DNA from: Trichocoleus sp. FACHB-46
Lineage (GTDB): Bacteria; Cyanobacteriota; Cyanobacteriia; FACHB-46
DNA length: 64,000 nt
Direction: 5' to 3'
NCBI RefSeq assembly: GCF_014695385.1
Contig: NZ_JACJOD010000034.1
Span: forward strand, 112,878 to 176,877
Of the stretch, positions 9,615-19,954 are shown piece after piece. A program made the translations under genes and the position numbers. Every line of letters starts with the position of its first letter. Within the stretch, counting starts at the first letter, position 1. The notes under the pieces were generated by a model. The model saw nothing but the letters and a program-made list of their open reading frames with translations, was not told the DNA's origin and searched no databases.

Positions 9615-10454
9615 TTGAAACGGACTTGGGTGCAATTACTTCTCCTATTCGTATTAGGAATTAGCCTGCTGACCATTGCTGACTTGGCGATCGCCCAATC
9701 CTTAAAGGTGCGGGTGAATCGTTGGTTGGAGGTGCGGCAGATTCAAGGGACAGTCAGCCTCTACCAAGGCCAAAAATCTCAACCCGCTCGCAATGGCAGT
9801 CGCATTCAAGCCGTAGGAGAGGGCATTCAAACGGGCGCGAAGTCTAGTGCAGTTTTAGCCGTAGATACTGGCATTGGTTTCATTAAAGTTGCAGAAAATA
9901 CAAACATCCGCGTACTACAGCTAGAGCGGCTAGCGACTGGCGGCCAAGTCACCAAGCTGCAAGTGACCGGAGGACAAGCCCGCCTCCAAGTGAGAAAGTT
10001 TACCAATCCAGCGTCCCGCCTAGAAATCCTCTCCCCCGCTGGTTTAAGCGCAGTCCGTGGCACTGAGTTCGGGGTGAGTGTGCAACCAGACGGTAAAACT
10101 GGGGTTGCCACCTTGGAAGGTAAAGTGGCTGCGATCGCTCAAGGAGCCAGCGTGCCGATCCAAGCTGGGTTTCAAAGTTTAGTCATCCCTGGAGAAGCCC
10201 CCTTACCCCCAACGCCCTTACGGGAAGACACGCGGTTGCAACTCCAAGTTCTAGAGGCCGTTGGCAACAACCAAGCTCAAATTGCTGGTCAGGTGGATGT
10301 TGTTAATCTGGTATTAGTGAATGATCAACCCCTGAGCCTCGATCGCGAAGGTCAGTTTGATGTCAGAGTTGCACTGCCGCGAGAGCGCCGGATTCGGGCC
10401 GTAGTCAGAACTCCCTTGGGGAAACAGCAAATTTATGAATTGGCAGTTCCGTGA
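9615..10454 (+). CDS. FecR domain-containing exported protein
   Basis: A 279-residue protein with a TTG start at 9615, supported by GAGG eight bases upstream and by the signal peptide that follows at once ([21 protein letters not shown]). Residues 50-175 form a FecR domain: the pattern of [10 protein letters not shown] followed by a TLEGKV turn is typical. In gamma-proteobacteria FecR relays siderophore signals to a sigma factor. In cyanobacteria FecR-like proteins often sit beside CHASE2 sensor genes, and the role there is not settled. Its 3' end overlaps the CHASE2 kinase gene by 20 bp, so the two are translationally coupled and probably act together across the membrane. Confidence 0.85.
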   Translation: MKRTWVQLLLLFVLGISLLTIADLAIAQSLKVRVNRWLEVRQIQGTVSLYQGQKSQPARNGSRIQAVGEGIQTGAKSSAVLAVDTGIGFIKVAENTNIRVLQLERLATGGQVTKLQVTGGQARLQVRKFTNPASRLEILSPAGLSAVRGTEFGVSVQPDGKTGVATLEGKVAAIAQGASVPIQAGFQSLVIPGEAPLPPTPLREDTRLQLQVLEAVGNNQAQIAGQVDVVNLVLVNDQPLSLDREGQFDVRVALPRERRIRAVVRTPLGKQQIYELAVP

Positions 10455-13400
10455 ATGGGGGTTGCGACTGTTACCTGGTGGCATCACTGCTCTCCTTGTG
10501 GTTGGTCTACTAGAAGTAGGAGCTTGGCAGCCTTTAGAGCAATTATCCTATCGGTTGTTATTTCGCTTGCGGGGGGACCAAGCCTGGGATGAGCGCGTGG
10601 TCATCGTCGCGATCGATGAACCTAGTATCAAAAAATTTGGTCTCTTTCCTTGGCCTCGCCAGTACCACACGCAGTTATTGCAGCGATTAACGAAAGCCGA
10701 ACCCAGCGCGATCGCCTTTGATGTGGTTTTGTCAGAACCCAGCCCGCAAGATGCCCAATTAGCAGCCGCAATGCAGGAACAAGGCCAAGTTCTGTTAGCC
10801 CAAGGATGGGACTATCTTGGCGCTCTCTTGCATATTAGTCCCCCCTTAAAGACTGCTGCACTTGATGTCGGCCATGTACTCAAACAAGAAGATGCCGACG
10901 GTGTCACTCGCAGTATTAAACCCCAAGTCAGAGGAGTGCTAGCTCTGGGTTTAGCGACGGTGCAAGTATATTCCTTAGTTCAGGAACCTGTCCGCCTCCC
11001 ACCTTTAGACCAACCACTTTGGGTCAATTGGCCTGGTTCAGTGCGTGGCCTCAAGCACTACTCCTATGCAGCCGTCTTAGCGGGACAAGTGCCTGACACG
11101 GCTTTCCAGGGCAAAATTGTCTTAGTCGGCATGACTGCGATCGGCTTTGATCCCCTGCCTACTCCCTTCAATCGCAATCCCTCTGCTAGTGGTGTTCATC
11201 TCCATGCTGCTGTGGTCAGTAATCTGTTGCAGCAAAATTGGCTATACCGTCCGGCTCAAGGCTGGAGTTGGTTGTTACTAGTTGCTGGACCTGGCCTCAG
11301 TTGGATCCTGAGTCGTGGGAATACCAGTCAGCAAATTGGCATCTGGATCGGTGCTTGTTTGAGCTGGGGTATGGTCAGCCTGCTACTGTTTGAAGCAGGT
11401 TACTGGGTGCCAGTGGCAGCTCCTTTGGTCCTAGCTACGGTAACCACAGGAGCTGTCGTTCTGCACGATCGCCTCAGGGTTAACTCCTTGCTAAAAGCAA
11501 GAAGTGAGTTTCTGGCAACGATGAGCCACGAAATTCGGACACCAATGAATGCCGTGATTGGGATGACAGGGTTGTTGCTGGATACACCATTGACCGAGCA
11601 ACAGCGGGACTTTGTGGAAACGATCCGCAGCAGTGGCGACGCCCTCCTGACCATTATTAATGACATTCTGGACTTCTCTAAGATTGAGTCAGGCAAGTTA
11701 GAGCTAGAGGAGCAACCATTCCAACTACGCACCTGCATTGAAGAGTGCCTGGATCTGCTTGCTGCCAGAGCTTCGGAGAAAAATTTAGAGCTAGCGTACT
11801 GGATTGATCCAGAAGTGCCTCAGTACTTGGTCGGCGACATCACCCGTATTCGGCAGATCTTGGTTAATTTGCTGAGTAACGCAGTCAAGTTTACTCACGC
11901 TGGAGAAGTCGTGGTTTCAGTTAAGGCGGGGGTAGCCACCCATTCACGATTGCAGCGGATTGATCGGCGACAGACACCAAAAGACAGCAGCAAAAAATAT
12001 GAGATCTGCTTTGCGGTCAAAGATACAGGCATTGGTATTCCACCCGATCGCCTCGATCGTTTGTTTAAATCCTTCAGCCAAGCGGACTCTTCTACCACGC
12101 GCCAATATGGTGGAACTGGGCTAGGTCTCGTGATCAGTCAACGGCTCACCCAGATGATGGGGGGGCGCATGTGGGTAGAAACTCAGTTAAATCAAGGTTC
12201 AACATTCTATTTCACCTTTTTAGCCCAAGCCGTACCAGAGCTAGTTCCCAGCCAAGTGGCATCCGCTCCAGATCAGTTGGCTGGCAAGCGATTGCTGATT
12301 GTGGATGACAACGCGACCAATCGCCAGATTTTGTCCTTGCAAGCGCAGTCTTGGGAGATGTTGCCTGAGACAGTTGAGTCTGGAGCGGCCACGCTCGATC
12401 GCCTACGGCAAGAAGTATTTGATCTAGTCATTCTAGATATGCAGATGCCAGAGATGGATGGGGTCACGTTGGCAGGAGAAATTCGCAAGCTACCCGGATG
12501 CCAATACTTACCGTTGGTGATGCTTACATCTTTGGGTCGCCCAGAAGGTAATGCTCAGACGATCGCTGCCAAGTTTGCTGCCTTTTTAACAAAGCCAGTA
12601 AAACAAACACAGCTTTACAATGCGCTTTTGCAAGTGATGGGAGCCCAACCGATTCCGATTAGCGGTACTCAGCCAACTCCTACTTTTGATCGAGGCTTAG
12701 GCGATCGCCATCCCCTCCGCCTCCTACTGGCTGAGGACAATGTAGTTAACCAGAAAGTAGCCTTACGTCTGCTCGAAAAAATGGGTTACCGCGCCGATGT
12801 CGCTGGCAATGGCTTGGAAGTGCTAGACGCGCTGCATCGTCAAACCTATGATGTCGTGCTGATGGATGTGCAAATGCCCGAAATGGATGGTTTGATGGCG
12901 ACTCGGCATATCTGTCGATTATGGTCACCGAGCCAGCGACCGCGACTAGTCGCCATGACCGCTAATGCTATGCAGGGCGATCGCGAAGCCTGTCTCCGGG
13001 CAGGAATGGACGACTATATCACTAAACCGATTCGGACCGAAGAATTAATTCAGGCGTTACTCCGCTGTCCACCTCAGGCAGGCTTAGAAACACATGAGTC
13101 AACCGTAGAATCTACAGTCGTGATCGACCCAAAAGCCCTAGAGGAACTCCGCGAATTGGGCGGAGAAGAAGCAGAAGCCTTGTTGCAAGAGGTGATCGAC
13201 ACTTACTTGGAAGATACTCCAAAACTCTTGCAAGCGATCGCCTCCGCCTGGACTATCCAAGACACCACAGCCTTTAAGCATGCCCTCCACACCCTCAAAA
13301 TCACCAGCACTACTTTAGGTGCCATCACGCTCTGTCAGATTTGCCAAACCATAGAATCTCTGAATCCAGAGGTAGCGATCGCGATTCAGAATGAATGGTT

Positions 13401-13473
13401 GGCGCAGTTGGAGGCAGAATACCAGAAAGTAGAAGTAGCTTTGCAAGCAGAACGGCAACAAGTGCGAGCCTGA
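10435..13473 (+). CDS. CHASE2 hybrid histidine kinase with two receivers and HPt
   Basis: A 1012-residue sensor kinase. Order: N-terminal membrane segment (about 13-30), extracytoplasmic CHASE2 sensor (about 30-280, with [12 protein letters not shown] and VVLSEPSP), transmembrane helices (about 282-345), HisKA with phospho-acceptor His365 in [10 protein letters not shown], HATPase_c with N478 and the GGTGLGL box near 559, receiver 1 (phospho-Asp668), receiver 2 (phospho-Asp811) and a C-terminal HPt domain with His952. The HPt motif reads HTLKITS instead of the common HxLKGSS. A full internal phosphorelay is encoded but no output domain, so an unlinked regulator must receive the phosphate. Its ATG lies inside the end of the FecR gene. 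Confidence 0.93.
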   Translation: MNWQFREWGLRLLPGGITALLVVGLLEVGAWQPLEQLSYRLLFRLRGDQAWDERVVIVAIDEPSIKKFGLFPWPRQYHTQLLQRLTKAEPSAIAFDVVLSEPSPQDAQLAAAMQEQGQVLLAQGWDYLGALLHISPPLKTAALDVGHVLKQEDADGVTRSIKPQVRGVLALGLATVQVYSLVQEPVRLPPLDQPLWVNWPGSVRGLKHYSYAAVLAGQVPDTAFQGKIVLVGMTAIGFDPLPTPFNRNPSASGVHLHAAVVSNLLQQNWLYRPAQGWSWLLLVAGPGLSWILSRGNTSQQIGIWIGACLSWGMVSLLLFEAGYWVPVAAPLVLATVTTGAVVLHDRLRVNSLLKARSEFLATMSHEIRTPMNAVIGMTGLLLDTPLTEQQRDFVETIRSSGDALLTIINDILDFSKIESGKLELEEQPFQLRTCIEECLDLLAARASEKNLELAYWIDPEVPQYLVGDITRIRQILVNLLSNAVKFTHAGEVVVSVKAGVATHSRLQRIDRRQTPKDSSKKYEICFAVKDTGIGIPPDRLDRLFKSFSQADSSTTRQYGGTGLGLVISQRLTQMMGGRMWVETQLNQGSTFYFTFLAQAVPELVPSQVASAPDQLAGKRLLIVDDNATNRQILSLQAQSWEMLPETVESGAATLDRLRQEVFDLVILDMQMPEMDGVTLAGEIRKLPGCQYLPLVMLTSLGRPEGNAQTIAAKFAAFLTKPVKQTQLYNALLQVMGAQPIPISGTQPTPTFDRGLGDRHPLRLLLAEDNVVNQKVALRLLEKMGYRADVAGNGLEVLDALHRQTYDVVLMDVQMPEMDGLMATRHICRLWSPSQRPRLVAMTANAMQGDREACLRAGMDDYITKPIRTEELIQALLRCPPQAGLETHESTVESTVVIDPKALEELRELGGEEAEALLQEVIDTYLEDTPKLLQAIASAWTIQDTTAFKHALHTLKITSTTLGAITLCQICQTIESLNPEVAIAIQNEWLAQLEAEYQKVEVALQAERQQVRA

Positions 13474-13537
13474 GCAGGCAAATGATCGGGTACATGATCA
13501 GGCACAATAGTTGGTCTGGGTTTTGGGCTTAATTTTC

Positions 13538-14143
13538 GTGCCTTATCGCTACCTTCTGTTCTACAAGCCGTACGACGTATTAACGCAATTTACAGACAAT
13601 AGCTCTGTAGCGCCTCGGTCAACGCTAAAAGATTACATTCCAGTGCCAGAGATTTATCCGGTAGGCCGATTGGATCGAGACAGCGAGGGCTTGTTGTTAC
13701 TCACCAACCACGGTCAACTCCAGCACCGCTTAAGCGATCCACAGTTTCAGCACCCCCGGACTTACTGGGTACAGGTAGAGCGAGTTCCCGATGCAGCGGC
13801 TCTGGCCCAGTTGCGCCAAGGTGTCGTGATTCAAGGCTATCGTACACGTCCGGCTCAGGTGCAATTGCTACCTACAGAACCTACTTTGCCGCCTCGCGAG
13901 CCACCCATTCGGTTTCGTAAAAATGTGCCAACCGCTTGGTTGGAAATCACTTTAACCGAGGGAAAAAATCGCCAAGTGCGGCGCATGACTGCTGCTGTTG
14001 GATATCCAACTTTACGCTTAGTACGAGTCGCGATCGCCCATCTCCAATTAGTAGGGCTAGAGCCAGGCCAATGGCGGGATCTGACTCCACCAGAGCAAGC
14101 GAGCTTACAACAGCTTTGCTTTCCTCGATCAAAACTTAATTAA
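13538..14143 (+). CDS. RsuA/RluE-family rRNA pseudouridine synthase
   Basis: A 201-residue protein taking GTG at 13538 as start ([15 protein letters not shown] is the usual family beginning); an upstream TTG at 13511 would add nine residues without match. It converts a uridine in ribosomal RNA to pseudouridine. The catalytic motif [16 protein letters not shown] holds the active-site Asp, and the end motif NRQVRRM is present. There is no N-terminal S4 domain, as in RluE, which acts on 23S rRNA. It follows the kinase gene on the same strand after 64 bp; no functional link to it is evident. Confidence 0.88.
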   Translation: MPYRYLLFYKPYDVLTQFTDNSSVAPRSTLKDYIPVPEIYPVGRLDRDSEGLLLLTNHGQLQHRLSDPQFQHPRTYWVQVERVPDAAALAQLRQGVVIQGYRTRPAQVQLLPTEPTLPPREPPIRFRKNVPTAWLEITLTEGKNRQVRRMTAAVGYPTLRLVRVAIAHLQLVGLEPGQWRDLTPPEQASLQQLCFPRSKLN

Positions 14144-14376
14144 CTGCAAACCAAGGTCGGCAGTTGAATAGATACAATAGGGTATCCGTGAAAATATCGT
14201 TAAACTGTTTTATAAAAACTCAGGTCTTGGACTTGCTGTTCCGGGATTTCGGCATACTGATATGACTGACAACCACAACTTGTGAACCTGATTAGCCGAC
14301 TGAGTGGCTGGTGTGAGCTCTGTCGCCCTAATCTTGCATCCTCATTCAGTCTGCACCTCATCTGTTAGTTGACCTA

Positions 14377-17300
14377 ATGACTTCTAATCAACAACCGCGT
14401 TGGTACCAGTTTTTGGCTAAATCCGCCGCTTCAGATGAGTTGCCACCGCCGAACTTAGGTGATAAGTATCAGGTATTTTCAACCAGTTCACACCTGACTC
14501 GCGGGGAAGGGCAGCCATATCGTTCGTTCTACCAACAAAGCAGCTCGATTCAGCTTAATTTAGATGCCACAGGCACAATTGCAACGGTGAACCTGCTGGG
14601 AGCAGCATGTCTGGGTTACAGCGTGCAGGAGCTAATCGGCAACTCAGTTTTTACTTTGTTCCATCCGGACGACCGAGATTTCCTCCGAATAAAGTTAAAT
14701 GAGTACTTACAAAATGTCATATCTCTGCAAGCAGGGGCAAAGACAGAAATGACTCAGTGTCAATACTGGGAATTGCGCCAGGTTTGTAAGGATGGCAGGG
14801 TGATATGGGTGAAAGCTTTTGTGCAACCAGACGCTTTTATGCAACCAAGCCTTGAACCAACCACTAACCTCAACGATAGCTGCCCTAGCAATTCACCCGT
14901 AACGACAGTACGGCTATTGTGTGAAGACATTACTGAGTGGAAGCAAGCAGAGGCAGGACTTCAGCAAGAGCGCAACTTCGTGGCGGCTGTGCTTGATACT
15001 GTCGTTAACTTAATTGTGGTTTTAGATCCTCAGGGACGTATCGTTCGCTTCAATCGTGCCTGTGAGCAAATGACTGGATACACGTTTGCAGAAGTCAAAG
15101 GCATTCCTTTCTGGGATGTTCTGCTTTTGCCAGAGGAGATTGCAGGTGTCAAAGCTGCATTTAGCCAATTACGGTCAGGATTATTTCCCAACGAGTATGA
15201 AAACTATTGGATCACAAAAGCAGGCTCCGCTCGCTTAATTGCTTGGTCTAACACAGCTATTGTAGGTAAAGAAGGCAAAGTCGAATACGTCGTTGGTACT
15301 GGCCTGGATATTACAGAGCGGCGACAGACAGAATTGGCATTGCAGCGCTCGCAGCAGCAGCAATACCAACACCTCGTGGACTCAGTCGAAGGGATTGTCT
15401 GGGAAGGCGAGGCCGAGAGTCTCCAGTTCTCCTTTGTCAGCCCTAAAGCTGAGCGAATTTTGGGCTATCCGCTGGCTGAGTGGCTGAGCGATTCGCAATT
15501 TTGGCTCCATCACATTCATCCAGACGATCGCGCTTGGGTAATGGCAACTTGCCAACGAGAAACCCAAGCTCGACGCAACCACACGATGGAATACCGCATG
15601 ATTGCTCAGGATGGCCGAGTCATCTGGTTTCGAGACATGATCACGGTCGTACCTGATGCTCAGCCTATGAAGTTGCGGGGCGTCATGCTCGATATTACTG
15701 AGCGGCGTCAAGCAGAAATTGCGCTGCAAATGAGCGAAGCCCGCTATCGAGCCGTAGTTGAGCAAGCAGCAGAAGGAATTTTCTTAGTCGATGTAGAAAC
15801 CAAACGGTTGTTAGAAACCAACGCTGCTTGCCAAAGCTTATTGGGTTATAGCGCTGAGGAGCTATCAACCTTGACACTCTACGATGTGGTGGCTCACGAT
15901 CGCGCGGACATTGAGCGAAATATTCAACACATTCTGGCTCAGAAGCGGTATTTCATCGGGGAGCGCCAATATCGTCGCAAGGATGGCTCGTTGATTGAAG
16001 TGGAAGTGAGTGCCCATGTCGTCAGCAACCACTACTGGTCATTTTTGTGTGTGGTTGTTCATGATGTTACAGCTTATAAGCAAGCAGGGGCAGCCTTAGA
16101 GCAATCCTTGGCGTTGCTACGTGCCACCTTGGAGTCTACTGCCGACGGGATCATGGCCATTGGCGCAGATTGTCAAGTGCTGTGTGCCAACCGCAAACTG
16201 GTGGAAATGTGGGGAATTTCAGATGAATTGATGGCTGCTTCGCGGGGTGAGGAGCGCTTGCAATTCTTGGCCGCTCAAATGAAAGACCCCAATGTCTTCT
16301 TAAAAAAGATCCAAGCCTTACAAACGCAACCTGAAGCGGAAGTGAATGACCTGATTGAATTTCAGGATGGCAGAGTAGTTGAGCGCTACTCTAAACCACA
16401 GCGCTTAGGCAACCAGATTGTCGGTCGAGTTTGGAGCTTCCGGGACATTACTCAGCGCCAACAAGCAGAAGCAGCCTTAGCTCAGAGTGAGGCTAAGTGG
16501 CGATCGCTGATTCAAAACAGTTCTGACATCATTGCCATTCTGGAAGCTGATGGCACGGTGCGCTACCAGAGCCCAGCGGTGGAGCGAATTATGGGCCACT
16601 CGCCTCAGGAATTAGTGGGCAGGAATGCTCTAGAACTGATTCACCCCGAAGATGTCGAACATGTAGCACAAGCCTTTCAAGATTTAGTTGCAGGCATATT
16701 GCCTTCGCTTTCGATTGAGTTTCGTTTTCAGCACAAAGATGAAACTTGGCGCTTTATCCAATCCACAGGGACCAATTTGCTCGCTGATCCCTCAGTTTTG
16801 GGAATTGTTACCAACTCACGGGACATCACTGAGCGGAAACGAGCTGAGCGGGCTTTGCAGAAGCAAACAGAGCGAGAACGGCTCATGCGCTTCATTGCCC
16901 AACGCATTCATCAGTCACTGGATCTAGCAGAAATTCTCGATACGACCGTGGCAGAAGTGCGGCAATTTCTCCAGACCGACCGAGCCATTATTTTTCGGTT
17001 TAACCCGGATGGTAGTGGATGCGTGAGTGTGGAATCCGTCACAGAGGGTTGCCAACCTATCCTCGGTCGGGTGATTCACGATCGCTGTTTTACTCCACCT
17101 AGTGGCCCTGCCCCCTATCCTCGAATCAGAGCCATTGCCGATCTAGATGCTGCCGAGGTTGACCCTTGCTATGTGCAGATGTTGGCGGCTCTGCAAGTAA
17201 AAGCCAGCTTGGTCGTGCCCATCATGCAGGGAGACCAGTTGTGGGGCTTGTTAATTGCTCATCACTGTATTGCGCCTCGGCAGTGGTTGCCTCAAGAAGT

Positions 17301-18654
17301 AAATTTCCTAGAAGAGTTAGCGACTCAAGTGGCGATCGCCATCCAGCAATCGGAACTCTACCAGCAAGTGCAACGGCTCAACTCGGCTCTAGAGTCTCAA
17401 GTGATGGAGCGTACCGCCCAATTGCAGCAAGCGCTCAACTTTGAGGCCATGCTGAAGCGAATTACAGATAAGGTGCGCGATAGCCTGGACGAAAGCCAGA
17501 TCTTGCAAACTGCGGTGCAAGAACTAGCGCTAGTGTTGCAAGTCGCCTGCTGCGATACCGCCCTCTACGACGCTAACTATACAACCTCCACGATCTGCTA
17601 TGAGTACACCACCTCGCTCCCTGCATCTTGGGGACGAGTGTTAAAAATGACAGATTTTCCCGAACTCTACAGCCAACTCCTGCAAGGACAACATTTTCAA
17701 TTTTGCGAAATCGTACCGAATCCTTGCCGAGATCGAGTATCGATGTTGGCTTGCCCCATTTTGGATGACCAAGGCGCGATCGGGGATCTATGGCTGTTCC
17801 GAGATAGAGAGGCAGCCTTTAGTGAGTTAGAGATTCGCTTGGTGCAGCAAGTGACGAATCAATGCGCGATCGCCATCCGTCAAGCCCGACTCTATCAAGA
17901 AGCTCAGGCGCAAGTGCGAGAGCTAGAAAAGCTAAATCGGCTCAAAGACGACTTTCTCAGCACCGTTTCTCATGAGTTGAGAACTCCCGTTTGCAACATC
18001 AAAATGGCAATTCAGATGTTGGAGCTGAGCCTGAATCGTGAAAACTGTCTGAACTCAGCCTCTGGTAAAACCGCTCGTTACTTGCAGGTCTTGCAGGATG
18101 AGTGCAATCGAGAGATTAGCTTAGTTAATGACCTGCTGGATTTGCAGCGCTTGGAGGTGGGCAGTCAACCCTTAACTTTAGAAATTGTGCAGCTTCAAGA
18201 GTGGATTCAGGGAGCCGCCCAACCCTTTTATGACCGAGCTCGAGGGCGAGAGCAACGCTTACGGCTAGAATTACCCACTCGTCTACCCCCCATTCTTTCT
18301 CACTCCTCCAGCCTCACCCGGATTCTGGCAGAACTGTTGAACAATGCCTGTAAGTACACCCCACCCGGTGAAGAAATTGTCGTTTCTGCTCATCCAGCGT
18401 CGGGGCGGATACAGCTCAAGGTGACTAACTTTGGGGTCGAAATTCCTGCGGCGGAGTTACCTCACATTTTTGAGAAGTTCTACCGGGTGCCCAGCACAGA
18501 TCCCTGGAAGCAAGGCGGAACAGGTTTAGGGCTGGCTTTAGTCCAAAAACTTACCGAATATTTGGGAGGCAGCATTGAGGTAGAGAGTGCGGCAAGACAA
18601 ACCTGCTTCACTGTAGAACTGCCTCTCACTCCTAACGACATCAGTTCAAGATAA
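14377..18654 (+). CDS. Multi-PAS, GAF sensor histidine kinase
   Basis: A 1425-residue soluble kinase with no clear membrane segment. I count six PAS units (about residues 50-190, 200-320, 330-450, 455-570, 575-695 and 705-825, each ending in a DITERR- or DITQRQ-like linker). A GAF domain follows (about 845-995, with ATTxxQ-like signalling and the phytochrome-type VPIMQGDQLWGLL stretch). After a short coiled coil comes a second GAF (about 1030-1175), HisKA (His1199 in TVSHELRTP) and HATPase_c with GGTGLGLALV. No cysteine in a classic bilin-binding context was identified, so light sensing is not claimed. No receiver is attached and no response regulator gene adjoins, so it is an orphan kinase. 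Confidence 0.93.
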   Translation: MTSNQQPRWYQFLAKSAASDELPPPNLGDKYQVFSTSSHLTRGEGQPYRSFYQQSSSIQLNLDATGTIATVNLLGAACLGYSVQELIGNSVFTLFHPDDRDFLRIKLNEYLQNVISLQAGAKTEMTQCQYWELRQVCKDGRVIWVKAFVQPDAFMQPSLEPTTNLNDSCPSNSPVTTVRLLCEDITEWKQAEAGLQQERNFVAAVLDTVVNLIVVLDPQGRIVRFNRACEQMTGYTFAEVKGIPFWDVLLLPEEIAGVKAAFSQLRSGLFPNEYENYWITKAGSARLIAWSNTAIVGKEGKVEYVVGTGLDITERRQTELALQRSQQQQYQHLVDSVEGIVWEGEAESLQFSFVSPKAERILGYPLAEWLSDSQFWLHHIHPDDRAWVMATCQRETQARRNHTMEYRMIAQDGRVIWFRDMITVVPDAQPMKLRGVMLDITERRQAEIALQMSEARYRAVVEQAAEGIFLVDVETKRLLETNAACQSLLGYSAEELSTLTLYDVVAHDRADIERNIQHILAQKRYFIGERQYRRKDGSLIEVEVSAHVVSNHYWSFLCVVVHDVTAYKQAGAALEQSLALLRATLESTADGIMAIGADCQVLCANRKLVEMWGISDELMAASRGEERLQFLAAQMKDPNVFLKKIQALQTQPEAEVNDLIEFQDGRVVERYSKPQRLGNQIVGRVWSFRDITQRQQAEAALAQSEAKWRSLIQNSSDIIAILEADGTVRYQSPAVERIMGHSPQELVGRNALELIHPEDVEHVAQAFQDLVAGILPSLSIEFRFQHKDETWRFIQSTGTNLLADPSVLGIVTNSRDITERKRAERALQKQTERERLMRFIAQRIHQSLDLAEILDTTVAEVRQFLQTDRAIIFRFNPDGSGCVSVESVTEGCQPILGRVIHDRCFTPPSGPAPYPRIRAIADLDAAEVDPCYVQMLAALQVKASLVVPIMQGDQLWGLLIAHHCIAPRQWLPQEVNFLEELATQVAIAIQQSELYQQVQRLNSALESQVMERTAQLQQALNFEAMLKRITDKVRDSLDESQILQTAVQELALVLQVACCDTALYDANYTTSTICYEYTTSLPASWGRVLKMTDFPELYSQLLQGQHFQFCEIVPNPCRDRVSMLACPILDDQGAIGDLWLFRDREAAFSELEIRLVQQVTNQCAIAIRQARLYQEAQAQVRELEKLNRLKDDFLSTVSHELRTPVCNIKMAIQMLELSLNRENCLNSASGKTARYLQVLQDECNREISLVNDLLDLQRLEVGSQPLTLEIVQLQEWIQGAAQPFYDRARGREQRLRLELPTRLPPILSHSSSLTRILAELLNNACKYTPPGEEIVVSAHPASGRIQLKVTNFGVEIPAAELPHIFEKFYRVPSTDPWKQGGTGLGLALVQKLTEYLGGSIEVESAARQTCFTVELPLTPNDISSR

Positions 18655-18748
18655 GACCCAACAAAAATTTTGCCGTGGTTCATAATCGAGGGAGAAGCAG
18701 AGGTGGCTTGAACCAGAGTCACTACAATTGACGCAGCAGGAGGTCAGC

Positions 18749-19714
18749 ATGGGTTTGGGTATGTTGGTGAAAGGCCAATGGATGACAGAGCGGGAGCAAG
18801 AAGATACGCAAGGCCGCTTCTTACGGCCCTCCACAACGTTCCGCCACCAAATTACCGCCGATGGTTCGAGTGGATTTAAGGCCGAACCCGATCGCTATCA
18901 TCTCTATGTTTGTTGGGCTTGTCCTTGGGCGCACCGCACTGCTATTATGCGCCAATTGAAAGGCTTAGAGTCTGTGATCACTCTCTCCGCTGTTGATCCT
19001 GTGATGGGAGAAGAAGGTTGGTTTTTTTCAGATTATCCTGGCTCTATCCCTGACACGGTGAATCAGACGAAATATTTGCGCGAGATTTATCTCAAGGTAG
19101 AACCCGATTACACCGGACGAGTTACAGTGCCTGTGTTGTGGGATAAGCAGACCAACGCTATCGTCAATAACGAGTCTCGCGAAATCATTCGCATGTTGGA
19201 TACAGAGTTTGGCGCGATCGCCCAAAAAGAGACAAGCTTCTATCCCGAAGATCTGCGATCGCAAATTGACCAAACCATTGATGCTATTTACCAACCAATT
19301 AACAACGGGGTGTATCGAGCCGGGTTTGCCACTCAACAGTCAGCCTACGAAGAAGCCGTTACCGAGTTGTTTGACGCGCTCGATCATTGGGAGCAAGTAT
19401 TGAGCCAGCAACGATATCTCTGCGGCGATCGCCTGACGGAAGCGGATATTTGTATGTTCACCACGCTGCTGCGGTTTGATGCTGTTTACTATAGCCATTT
19501 CAAATGCAATCTGCGTCGAATCGTAGACTATCCCAATCTGTGGAACTACCTCAAAGATATTTATCAGCATCCAGAAGTCAAACCCACTTGCTACCTAGAC
19601 CACATCAAGCTGCACTACTACAAAAGCCATCCCAAAGTGAATCCTACAGGCATCGTTCCGAAAGGCCCAATTATTGATTTTGATGCCCCCCACGATCGCA
19701 CTCGTTTTTCCTAG
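18749..19714 (+). CDS. Glutathionyl-hydroquinone reductase (Xi-class GST)
   Basis: A 321-residue enzyme that reduces glutathionyl-hydroquinones, using glutathione to remove the adduct. The ATG at 18749 is chosen because GGAGGT (18739-18744) lies four bases before it. The catalytic Cys58 is in the hallmark WACPWAHR motif of the YqjG/ECM4 family. The conserved VPVLWDKQTN and NNESREIIRML segments form the glutathione site, and the all-helical C-terminal half (about 170-300) is typical of GSTs. Length matches the family. It stands alone, 94 bp after the kinase gene. Confidence 0.92.
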   Translation: MGLGMLVKGQWMTEREQEDTQGRFLRPSTTFRHQITADGSSGFKAEPDRYHLYVCWACPWAHRTAIMRQLKGLESVITLSAVDPVMGEEGWFFSDYPGSIPDTVNQTKYLREIYLKVEPDYTGRVTVPVLWDKQTNAIVNNESREIIRMLDTEFGAIAQKETSFYPEDLRSQIDQTIDAIYQPINNGVYRAGFATQQSAYEEAVTELFDALDHWEQVLSQQRYLCGDRLTEADICMFTTLLRFDAVYYSHFKCNLRRIVDYPNLWNYLKDIYQHPEVKPTCYLDHIKLHYYKSHPKVNPTGIVPKGPIIDFDAPHDRTRFS

Positions 19715-19731
19715 GGAGAAGTTCCAGAGGT

Positions 19732-19916
19732 CCGTAGGGGTTTAGCATTGGGGCATAAATGGAGATACCAAAAACATAAGAGCTTGCTCCAAATGCTAAA
19801 CCTTTCAAGGTAGAGCGTGGCTAGTTGGCGGCATGAACGTTGCACGGGGCATAGCATTCAGATCAAAATTTAGGACTAACGTTGTACTTTGATGGCTGAA
19901 TGCTATGTCCCTACGG
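19732..19916. repeat. MITE-like element with nested inverted repeats
   Basis: This 185-bp gap between convergent genes begins with CCGTAGGGGTTTAGCATT and ends with the near-complement AATGCTATGTCCCTACGG (15 of 18 positions). Inside are two further stems. GGTTTAGCATT (19739-19749) pairs perfectly with 19792-19802. GGGGCATAGCATTCAG (19846-19861) pairs with 19896-19911 at 14 of 16 positions, extended by ATCAAA (19862-19867) and TTTGAT (19888-19893). It has no coding capacity. No clear target duplication was found. Confidence 0.6.
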
Positions 19917-19954
19917 GTTGTTAGAAGCGAGGAACCTAGCCCCTAAACTTGCTG

